Positions 1 through 5,060 of a stretch of 16,790 nucleotides of DNA are shown here, piece by piece. This DNA comes from an uncultured Oscillospiraceae bacterium (lineage in GTDB: Bacteria > Bacillota > Clostridia > Oscillospirales > Acutalibacteraceae). The DNA is taken from positions 1-16,790 of the forward strand of contig UQFL01000043.1 in NCBI GenBank assembly GCA_900540305.1. Reading direction: 5' to 3'. Each line of letters starts with the position of its first letter. Within the stretch, counting starts at the first letter, position 1. A program made the position numbers and the translations under genes. The notes under the pieces are model-generated. The model searched no databases and had not been told where the DNA came from. It worked only from the letters and a program-made list of their open reading frames with translations.

Positions 1-13
1 GGAGGAACTAAAT

Positions 14-541
14 ATGTTTGATAACTTTGATTTTACAAACTTTTGGAAGGACAGTGCGTATGCCTTGAAAGAATATGTCAGTGAATCGCCTTCTGATGAA
101 CTGATTGCCAGTGTTGAGCAGGAATTAGGCTATAAGTTACCAGCTTCTTATATTTGGTTGATGAAACAACATAACGGAGGCATTCCTTTCAATACTTGTT
201 TCCCTACGGATAAACCTACCAGTTGGGCAGATGACCATGTAGCTATTACAGGAATTTTTGGTATCGGGAGAGAGAAACCCAACTCTTTGTGTGGAGAGTT
301 GGGAAGCCAATTTATGATTGATGAATGGGAGTACCCTGCTATTGGGGTAGCTATTTGTGACTGTCCCAGTGCTGGACATGATATGATTTTTTTAGATTAC
401 CGGGAGTGTGGCCCACACGGGGAGCCTAAAGTAGTGCATATTGACCAAGAAGGAAATTACGAAATCACTCCTTTAGCAGATAGTTTTGAGGATTTTATTC
501 GTGGTCTTGTAAACGAAGATGATTTTGAGTTAGAAGATTAA
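14..541 (+). CDS. SMI1/KNR4 (SUKH) family protein, putative immunity protein
   Basis: A 175-residue soluble acidic protein with the hallmarks of the SMI1/KNR4 (SUKH) fold. An N-terminal helix leads into ELGYKLPASYIWLMKQHNGG (residues 37-56), then aromatic/Gly-rich strands (IFGIGRE, 81-87), GHDMIFLDYRECGPHGEP (121-138), VHID (141-144) and a closing helix SFEDFIRGL (157-165). No signal peptide or membrane segment is visible. The start is set by GGAGGA at 1-6, seven bases before ATG 14. In bacteria the family is best known as immunity proteins that neutralise polymorphic or contact-dependent nuclease and other toxins; many copies are orphans. No toxin is present in this window, so the partner is unknown or lies upstream of the contig edge. 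GC looks lower than in the next gene, which fits separately acquired cargo. Family call is firm; immunity role is inference. Confidence 0.85.
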   Translation: MFDNFDFTNFWKDSAYALKEYVSESPSDELIASVEQELGYKLPASYIWLMKQHNGGIPFNTCFPTDKPTSWADDHVAITGIFGIGREKPNSLCGELGSQFMIDEWEYPAIGVAICDCPSAGHDMIFLDYRECGPHGEPKVVHIDQEGNYEITPLADSFEDFIRGLVNEDDFELED

Positions 542-578
542 CAACTTCCAATTTATCGAGCAGACAAGGAGGGAGAGC

Positions 579-1379
579 ATGGAACTATCCATACAAGAAC
601 GATTGAAAGACCTGCGTGTGGAGCGTGGGCTGACGCTGGAACAGCTTGCGGAGCAGACGCACCTCTCCAAGTCTGCGTTGGGCAGTTATGAAGCGGAGGA
701 CTTCAAGGACATCAGCCACTATGCCCTTATCAAGCTGGCGAAGTTTTACGGCGTGACCGCCGACTATCTGCTGGGGCTGTCCGAAACAAAAAATCACCCA
801 AACGCCGATCTTGCAGAACTGCGTTTGAGTGACGATATGATTGAACTATTGAAAAGTGGGCGGGTGGATAATTCCCTCTTGTGTGAGCTGGCGGCACACC
901 CGGATTTCCCCCGGCTCATGGCTGACCTTGAAATCTATGTAAACGGTATCGCTGGCAAACAGGTGCAGAGTGCAAACGCCATTGTAGACGCTGTGAGCAC
1001 AACCATTATGAAGCAGCACAATCCCGGCTTGTCTGACCCGCAGTTAAGACAGCTTATCGCCGCCCATATTGATGATGACAGCTTTTGCCGCTATGTGATA
1101 CAGCAGGACATAAACAAGATAGCCCTTGACCTGCGGAAAGCACATAAGGACGATTTTTTCAGCGTCCCAGAGGACAATCCGCTGGAAGATTTTTTACAGA
1201 CCGCCGAGGAAACCGCTAAAGAGGACAGCGACCCAGAGCAAGCGTCGCTGGCGTTTATCTGTAAGCGGCTCAAGCTGAATTTGAAGAAGCTGTCCGAGGA
1301 AGAAAAGAAGTGGCTGAAAAAGATTGCACAGAAATCGGACTTGCTGAAAAATCCAAACCCGCAGCGGGGGAGAAAATAG
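579..1379 (+). CDS. XRE-family helix-turn-helix regulator of mobile-element type
   Basis: A 266-residue cytoplasmic regulator. Residues 6-66 form an HTH_3/Cro-CI-type DNA-binding domain (IQERLKDLRVERGLTLEQLA, then SKSALGSYE in the recognition helix region and the closing YGVTADYLLGLSE). The remaining 200 residues are helical, without a motif I recognise, and end in a Lys-rich tail (KKWLKKIAQKSDLL..PQRGRK) that may add DNA contacts. A strong AAGGAGGG lies at 567-573, five bases before ATG 579. GC is clearly higher than in the genes on either side. Long XRE regulators of this kind are common in conjugative elements of Clostridia, where they sit among conjugation or cargo genes. Here the gene is sandwiched between two lower-GC small genes, which suggests a cargo insertion. 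Its target operator is not known. Confidence 0.85.
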   Translation: MELSIQERLKDLRVERGLTLEQLAEQTHLSKSALGSYEAEDFKDISHYALIKLAKFYGVTADYLLGLSETKNHPNADLAELRLSDDMIELLKSGRVDNSLLCELAAHPDFPRLMADLEIYVNGIAGKQVQSANAIVDAVSTTIMKQHNPGLSDPQLRQLIAAHIDDDSFCRYVIQQDINKIALDLRKAHKDDFFSVPEDNPLEDFLQTAEETAKEDSDPEQASLAFICKRLKLNLKKLSEEEKKWLKKIAQKSDLLKNPNPQRGRK

Positions 1380-1405
1380 AGAACGAGAAATTGGAGGGAG
1401 TAAAG

Positions 1406-1738
1406 GTGCAGGAGGCAATTATAAAATTGAAACTTCTCGGTCAAATGCCAGACGCAGTGAAAGATGACCCTACAGTAGAAACCATCAACATGTATGACGA
1501 ATTGCTCTCCAATGTAAAAACGCCATTGACAAGAGAAGAAGTAGGCGTATTGATTGACATTTTCCCCGAAGGTGGAATGTATGGAGTAGAGTGGGATTTG
1601 CTAAAATTGGTAGAGTCTTATTTGATAGAAGCACCATCAAGTGAAGAGTATCGAAAATTGATTACTGCTTGTCCAAGTGAAGAATGGCGAGAAACTATGC
1701 AAGCCCGTTTAGATAATTGGGAAAACAACAAACAATAA
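1406..1738 (+). CDS. Small acidic protein of unknown function, immunity-like context
   Basis: The product has 110 residues if translation starts at GTG 1406, which is preceded by GGAGGG at 1393-1398 (7 nt spacing). The frame is open upstream to ATG 1310, but that start lies inside the regulator gene and lacks a ribosome site, so I reject it. The protein is acidic and mostly helical: an N-terminal LTREEVGVLIDIFPEGGMYG stretch (41-60), then VEWDLLKLVESYL (61-73), then a C-terminal helix EEWRETMQARLDNWE (92-106). No transmembrane segment, signal or catalytic motif is visible. The GVEWDLLKLVES segment resembles one I associate with small hypothetical proteins found near toxin-immunity loci, but I cannot name a family. 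Together with the SUKH gene it brackets the XRE regulator, so an orphan immunity role is possible and unproven. It may share a transcript with the regulator (26 nt gap). Confidence 0.6.
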   Translation: MQEAIIKLKLLGQMPDAVKDDPTVETINMYDELLSNVKTPLTREEVGVLIDIFPEGGMYGVEWDLLKLVESYLIEAPSSEEYRKLITACPSEEWRETMQARLDNWENNKQ

Positions 1739-1751
1739 CTTGTTGGGGAGA

Positions 1752-1836
1752 TAGCAAAGCCAGTCGAGCCAGTCAACGGTCAAGATGAACGGCGCATTTC
1801 ATGCGCCGCCGTTGACAGCCCCGCCCGTCTTTGCTA
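1752..1836 (+). repeat. Three-tier nested inverted repeat
   Basis: Three perfect 8-bp arm pairs nest within 85 nt. They are TAGCAAAG 1752-1759 with CTTTGCTA 1829-1836; GTCAACGG 1772-1779 with CCGTTGAC 1809-1816; and CGGCGCAT 1790-1797 with ATGCGCCG 1801-1808 around a TTC loop. The inner two stems abut on the 3' side and are separated by a 10-nt bulge (1780-1789) on the 5' side. It begins 14 bp after the stop codon of the preceding gene, so it could act as a transcript end or 3' structure. No T-run follows, so it is not a canonical intrinsic terminator. Confidence 0.75.
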
Positions 1837-1985
1837 AAGGGTAATCAAGGCGGGAAAGCCCTAAAATGGTTTCCCCGCCCATTTCAATTTTGGGAAAAGA
1901 AATGCTCCAAAATCAAAAAGAGAGCGGTCAAGCACTTTGAGGATTGGCCGCCTTGTTCACCCATTCAGCGGAACGGCGGGCGGCG

Positions 1986-2024
1986 GTCAAGGCCGGGTGC
2001 AAACCCGTTCATTTCAGCCTTGAC
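1986..2024 (-). repeat. Bulged hairpin, inverted second copy of the 1772-1816 motif
   Basis: Plus-strand arms are GTCAAGGC 1986-1993 with GCCTTGAC 2017-2024. Inside them CGGGT 1994-1998 pairs with ACCCG 2003-2007 around a GCAA loop (GNRA type), with a 9-nt bulge 2008-2016. Read on the minus strand, the order is the same as at 1772-1816: a GTCAA-type outer stem, a bulge ending in ATGAA, an inner stem starting CGG, and then the two closing arms. The outer stems differ at two pairs by compensating changes. Confidence 0.7.
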
Positions 2025-2054
2025 GGTTGCCTGCTGTCCTGCTACTTTTCCGGG

Positions 2055-2068
2055 AGTGTGGCCACACT
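2055..2068. repeat. 14-bp perfect palindrome
   Basis: AGTGTGGCCACACT is perfectly self-complementary with no spacer. It is a good size for a dimeric protein site, and is followed at once by another small inverted repeat (GGACA CTT TGTCC, around 2072-2084). No gene starts nearby, so its role is unknown. Confidence 0.6.
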
Positions 2069-2141
2069 TCGGGACACTTTGTCCACAAGTCGGAGCGAAG
2101 GACGAGGGACGGGGGCTTTCATATACCTGCCGCCGTTCTCT

Positions 2142-2195
2142 GAAAACAGGCCGATTTTTTGCTCATTCCCATTCGCAAAAATTCAGCCTGTTTTC
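2142..2195 (+). repeat. Two-tier nested inverted repeat, 10-bp outer arms
   Basis: GAAAACAGGC 2142-2151 pairs perfectly with GCCTGTTTTC 2186-2195. Inside, TTTTTGC 2156-2162 pairs with GCAAAAA 2175-2181 around the 12-nt loop TCATTCCCATTC. Unpaired 4-nt segments on each side (2152-2155 and 2182-2185) form an internal loop. It could be folded RNA or an extruded DNA hairpin. No gene is associated with it. Confidence 0.65.
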
Positions 2196-2205
2196 CTGCC
2201 GGAGC

Positions 2206-2237
2206 AAACGGGGTGCAAGAAGCACCGCACCCCGTTT
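2206..2237 (+). repeat. 11-bp perfect inverted repeat
   Basis: AAACGGGGTGC 2206-2216 pairs with GCACCCCGTTT 2227-2237 across the 10-nt loop AAGAAGCACC. An alternative shorter pairing (GGTGC 2212-2216 with GCACC 2222-2226) is also possible, so two mutually exclusive hairpins can form. No T-run follows. The role is unknown. Confidence 0.65.
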
Positions 2238-2265
2238 CCTCTGTCAGCCACGCCAGCAGGTATAA

Positions 2266-2316
2266 CACACTACACTTTGCAAGCAAAGTCGTGTGCCAAG
2301 GGGCAAGCCCCTTTGG
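2266..2316. other. Candidate oriT-like tandem hairpins
   Basis: Two adjacent hairpins share the same GC-AA-GC apex. The first pairs CACAC 2266-2270 with GTGTG 2291-2295 and ACTTTGC 2274-2280 with GCAAAGT 2283-2289. The second pairs CCAAGGGGC 2296-2304 with GCCCCTTTGG 2307-2316, with one extra T. An imperfect hairpin with GTGTG-type arms beside a second GC-rich hairpin, within ICE-like DNA, resembles relaxase recognition regions of Clostridia conjugative elements. No relaxase gene lies in the window, so this is a suggestion from pattern and context only. Confidence 0.4.
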
Positions 2317-2324
2317 AAACCCCG

Positions 2325-2390
2325 GACAACAAAACAGGCTGAATATCTCGCACTTTCCCGGTGCTTGATACTCAGCCTTTATTTGTTGTC
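2325..2390 (+). repeat. Four-tier extended hairpin at the edge of the ICE-like DNA
   Basis: Four stems stack symmetrically: GACAACAAA 2325-2333 with TTTGTTGTC 2382-2390; GGCTGA 2337-2342 with TCAGCC 2372-2377; TATC 2344-2347 with GATA 2367-2370; and GCAC 2350-2353 with GTGC 2361-2364 around a 7-nt loop. Internal loops are small (3x4, 1x1, 2x2). This is the last structured element before the AT-rich DNA begins about 40 bp later, so it may mark or lie near an element end. Confidence 0.7.
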
Positions 2391-2705
2391 AGCAGCCCCC
2401 GTTTCGTGGTCTGCGTGTAGTTCCTTGTAAACTGACCTAAGGTATATTATAAATAATTTTGGTTTAAAAATTGTAAACATTTTAATAACCTAAAAACTTG
2501 GAAAATATATGCATTTTTATATAACTAAACAATAGCTAAATATTGATGAATTGAGTAATCTTTTACAATGCGAACTTAGTCCATAACCATGCTCTTATTG
2601 TAAATAAAGTTGCGTTTTAGTATTATTTTTTTGGTAATTGACAGTTGTTAAAAAAGTTAGGTAAGCAAAATGGAATTATTTTGATAAAGAAAGTGAGTTG
2701 CTCTT

Positions 2706-3935
2706 ATGAATTCAAATATATTAATAGCTCATCCAATAAGAGTAATTCCTTTTGATCTTGGAAGGACATTGCAAGATAATGATATAAATCATATCCGCTT
2801 GTATATAGAAGCAAACTTTAAAATAAATCAAATTACACCAAGACAACAATCAATTTTAAAAGATTGCAAATTGGTTTTCGCTTTAAATGATCAAGTATCT
2901 GGATATATTTACAAAAAAGGAATTCTTGTGATTGTTATTGAAGAATCAAAACTTGATTTTCATAGAGACTATTTGAACTTTTCTATTACTTATGGAAAAA
3001 ATAGAAAAGAAGCACATAATCTTTTGTTTAATTGGAAACATGAATATTCTTCTCAAATCTTTGTATTACTAAGAGATTTGTGGCAAATAGTAAAGAAAAA
3101 CTGTAAAAATGAAGTTATGAGGTTAAGTGCAAGTAATAAATTCGAAAATTGTGGTTTATCATATATTATGACATTATCATTATTCGAAGTCTCTAATAAT
3201 ATTGTCGGTTCTGTTGGGTTTAATGAATATCCTGATTGGTTAAAAAGTAATCTTTACGCATTGCTTGATCCTGCAATATTGTATTTGGAAGACTCAAGTA
3301 AATTTGATGTGTCAGATGTGGAATTTGATACCAAAAGAATTTTAAAAGAAATTGCATTTAAAGATGTTCCTAAAGATTATGAAATTCACAGACATATAGA
3401 TACATATATGAGTTGGGCAGCAGTAGTGGTTATTGGTCAAATACAAGACATTGATATAGAGGAGTATACCGCTCTTGAAGTCCAATTACAAAGCGATTGG
3501 TATTATGTTTATTGTATAGAGAAAAATTTGAAAGAAGATGTAAAGCTCGGAAAACAGGATGTAATAAGATATCAGCAACAAAGTTATGAACTTGATTTAT
3601 TAGAGAATAGGCTTTATGATTTTGATGATTCGAGTATGCCAACTCGAATACTTGAGATACAAAATGGACTTATCCAAACAAGTGGCATAAATGATAATAT
3701 ACAACATGCACAAAGAAAAATAAAATATATTCTCGAACGAGAAAAATTAAATAATGAATTGCGTCAAAAAAAGTTAGGACAAAGTTCAGAAGTTTTACTC
3801 TTTTTTATTGCTTTTATTGAGATTGCACCAACTGTTGCAGAATATGGTAACAAATTATTTCCTAATGGCGGAATAATTGCAAATATAATAATTGTAATTT
3901 TAGGATTAGTATTATTAATGCGTAAAGATAGTTAG
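2706..3935 (+). CDS. Unknown 409-residue protein with two C-terminal membrane segments
   Basis: I do not recognise the family. Residues 1-270 look globular and mixed alpha/beta, with no signal peptide. Residues about 285-360 are strongly helical and charged (VIRYQQQSYELDLLENRLYD, later QRKIKYILEREKLNNELRQK) and probably form a coiled or long-helix stalk. Two hydrophobic segments follow, SSEVLLFFIAFIEIAPTVAE (360-379) and about 389-405, before a short basic tail, giving a likely cytosolic head anchored by a helical hairpin. The long-helix-then-two-TM layout recalls CorA-like and DUF155/RMD1-like proteins and membrane effectors of some phage-defence systems, but I see no GMN motif of true CorA. 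The start is ATG 2706 behind a weak AAAGTGAG. The coding DNA is very AT-rich compared with both neighbouring regions, a sign of transfer. It is 10 bp from the hydrolase gene downstream, so co-transcription is very likely. Confidence 0.75.
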   Translation: MNSNILIAHPIRVIPFDLGRTLQDNDINHIRLYIEANFKINQITPRQQSILKDCKLVFALNDQVSGYIYKKGILVIVIEESKLDFHRDYLNFSITYGKNRKEAHNLLFNWKHEYSSQIFVLLRDLWQIVKKNCKNEVMRLSASNKFENCGLSYIMTLSLFEVSNNIVGSVGFNEYPDWLKSNLYALLDPAILYLEDSSKFDVSDVEFDTKRILKEIAFKDVPKDYEIHRHIDTYMSWAAVVVIGQIQDIDIEEYTALEVQLQSDWYYVYCIEKNLKEDVKLGKQDVIRYQQQSYELDLLENRLYDFDDSSMPTRILEIQNGLIQTSGINDNIQHAQRKIKYILEREKLNNELRQKKLGQSSEVLLFFIAFIEIAPTVAEYGNKLFPNGGIIANIIIVILGLVLLMRKDS

Positions 3936-3945
3936 GAGTGATAAA

Positions 3946-4443
3946 ATGAAGTGCTTATTTGTAGTAGATGTGCAAAATGGATTTGTTTCGGACAAAACAA
4001 AACATATTGTTCCAAGAATAGTTGACTTGATGGACAAATTTTCTGATTACAGAATTATTTCAACAAAGTTTATTAATAATGGGAACAATGCCTTTTCAAA
4101 AATAATTCATTGGCATAGATTACGAGAAAGTCCGGAAACAGATTTGATACCAGAAATAAAATATAGAACCGACTTAATAGTGGATAAATTCACTTACACA
4201 GCATGTACAGATGAAATAAGACAGTTTCTATTTGACAATAAGGTTGAAGAAGTTTATATTGTGGGAATTGATACGGATTGTTGTGTTTTAAAAACTGCTA
4301 TAGACTTATTTGAAATGAACATTAGACCAATTGTTCTTACCGAATATTGTGCTTCCAATGGTGGAAAAGAAAGTCATGAAGCGGCTATTAAAGTTCTGAA
4401 AAGAACAATTGGTGACAATCAAATATCGTCAAAAATTTACTAG
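3946..4443 (+). CDS. Isochorismatase-family cysteine hydrolase
   Basis: A compact 165-residue Rossmann-like hydrolase of the isochorismatase/nicotinamidase superfamily. The expected triad is visible: Asp8 in LFVVDVQNGF (4-13), Lys81 in VDKFTYTAC (79-87) and the nucleophile Cys113 in GIDTDCCVLKTA (107-118), where TDxC is the family signature. The strand-helix order is normal, but the protein is shorter than typical nicotinamidases (about 180-210), and I cannot see a clear Asp/His/His metal site, so the substrate cannot be assigned. Members hydrolyse C-N or ether bonds in nicotinamide, isochorismate, N-carbamoyl compounds and similar small molecules. A good ribosome site, TAGGAGTG at 3933-3940, overlaps the stop of the upstream membrane-protein gene, so the pair is translated together. 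It shares that gene's AT-rich composition. A free-standing metabolic role is the alternative to a paired system. Confidence 0.85.
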   Translation: MKCLFVVDVQNGFVSDKTKHIVPRIVDLMDKFSDYRIISTKFINNGNNAFSKIIHWHRLRESPETDLIPEIKYRTDLIVDKFTYTACTDEIRQFLFDNKVEEVYIVGIDTDCCVLKTAIDLFEMNIRPIVLTEYCASNGGKESHEAAIKVLKRTIGDNQISSKIY

Positions 4444-4809
4444 TATGTGATGTGTTATTTCTTTGATTCAATAGGCTAAGAGATGAAAATTTATTTATAT
4501 TGAGATAGAGTGAGTAAATTCAAAATACATCAATTTAGTACAGCGATTTAATATGTGCATTATATTTGGCATTAATTAAAATTGAAACTTTACTACTCTT
4601 GAAGTATTTGTAGAATATAAATATTATAAAAGCTAAAATGATTTTTAATTGCTTTTAATTATCAATATTTATAGAGACTAAAAAATAATCTGGATAGATA
4701 ATTATGCTAAGTTTTGACTAGAATATTGTGTATAAGAATTCTTCGATTTGCTGCTATGCAAGTTTAAACACATTGCTTTAGAATATCAAACCTGAATTTC
4801 CATTTGGCC

Positions 4810-4829
4810 GTATAAACCACCGTTTATAC
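4810..4829. promoter_or_regulatory. 20-bp spaced palindrome, candidate operator
   Basis: GTATAAAC 4810-4817 and GTTTATAC 4822-4829 are perfect inverted 8-mers around CACC. The length and spacing suit a dimeric repressor, a small recombination core or a hairpin. It lies about 130 bp upstream of the candidate promoter of the sugar symporter, which is far for a simple operator. Function is unassigned. Confidence 0.4.
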
Positions 4830-4958
4830 AGGAAGCATTATATTTTATTCCTAAAAAACAAATGGATACTTTACTCTATTGCTTTTTTGTTAAAAATTAT
4901 TTTGCCATATTTGGTCAATATGTATAATTTGTGCTGTTATCTTTGGAATTTCTCATAA

Positions 4959-4987
4959 TTGTTTTATAATTAATAAAGAGTTATAAT
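4959..4987 (+). promoter_or_regulatory. Candidate sigma-70 promoter for the GPH symporter
   Basis: TTGTTT at 4959-4964 and a perfect TATAAT at 4982-4987 are separated by 17 bp. Transcription would start near 4994 and give a leader of about 65 nt that contains the hairpin at 5016-5039. The -35 is only half consensus, and the AT-rich background makes chance matches likely. Confidence 0.4.
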
Positions 4988-5015
4988 ACTATGTGTTGAA
5001 TTAATTTTAGAATTA

Positions 5016-5044
5016 GAAAACCGCCTTATGGCAGTTTTCTTTTT
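5016..5044 (+). terminator. Terminator-like hairpin 16 bp before the symporter start
   Basis: GAAAAC-C-GCC (5016-5025) pairs with GGC-A-GTTTTC (5030-5039) around TTAT, with one mismatch, and is followed by a T-run 5040-5044. It has the form of an intrinsic terminator. Only 16 bp remain before ATG 5061, too few for a promoter, so it either ends upstream transcription or acts as an attenuator inside the symporter's own leader. Confidence 0.6.
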
Positions 5045-5060
5045 CGGTTAGGGGTAAAAT

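Larger units (their letters stand above)
1739..2430. other. Gene-free region packed with nested inverted repeats (ICE-type)
   Basis: About 690 bp with no convincing gene. Open frames exist here because the DNA is GC-rich, but their translations are Arg/Pro/Cys-rich, have no ribosome sites and overlap one another in several frames. Instead the stretch contains at least eight inverted repeats with perfect or near-perfect arms of 7-11 bp, several nested into three- or four-tier structures. The main ones are listed separately; smaller ones are 1849-1879 (GGCGGGAAA against TTTCCCCGCC), 1887-1913 (ATTTTGG/CCAAAAT) and 1924-1951 (GCGGTCAA/TTGGCCGC, one G-U pair). Composition drops sharply to AT-rich just after 2430. 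Such density suggests folded RNA, single-strand DNA recognition sites, or a transfer or replication origin of a mobile element. The choice among these is inference. Confidence 0.7.
4444..5015. other. AT-rich gene-free spacer
   Basis: About 570 bp with no open frame that I would call a gene; stops are dense in all frames. It holds a perfect spaced palindrome at 4810-4829, the 10-bp palindrome AAGAATTCTT at 4734-4743 and a candidate promoter at 4959-4987. No terminator for the hydrolase gene is recognisable. The change from this AT-rich DNA to moderate GC happens near 5010-5060. Confidence 0.6.

Noticed and set aside
1310..1405. Upstream ATG extending the small acidic protein by 32 residues
   Set aside because: This stretch lies inside the regulator gene and reads as a shadow of its Lys-rich end; GGAGGG before GTG 1406 decides the start.
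1091..1444. A 117-codon minus-strand open frame opposite the XRE regulator
   Set aside because: Ser/Phe-rich antisense shadow of a well-supported gene with its own ribosome site.
1831..2368. Several overlapping plus-strand open frames of 69-144 codons in the repeat-rich segment
   Set aside because: They overlap in different frames, lack ribosome sites, have Arg/Pro/Cys-rich low-plausibility translations and lie on nested inverted repeats. GC-rich DNA with few stops explains them.
1739..2430. CRISPR array
   Set aside because: The repeats are inverted and differ from one another; there are no regularly spaced direct repeats and no cas genes.
2638..2670. TTGACA at 2638-2643 as promoter of the 409-residue protein gene
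   Set aside because: The -35 is perfect, but no acceptable -10 hexamer sits 16-18 bp downstream, so I did not list it as a feature.
2706..3935. True CorA Mg2+ channel
   Set aside because: The long helix plus two C-terminal membrane segments fit, but no GMN motif follows the first membrane segment and the N-terminal domain is not recognisable as CorA.
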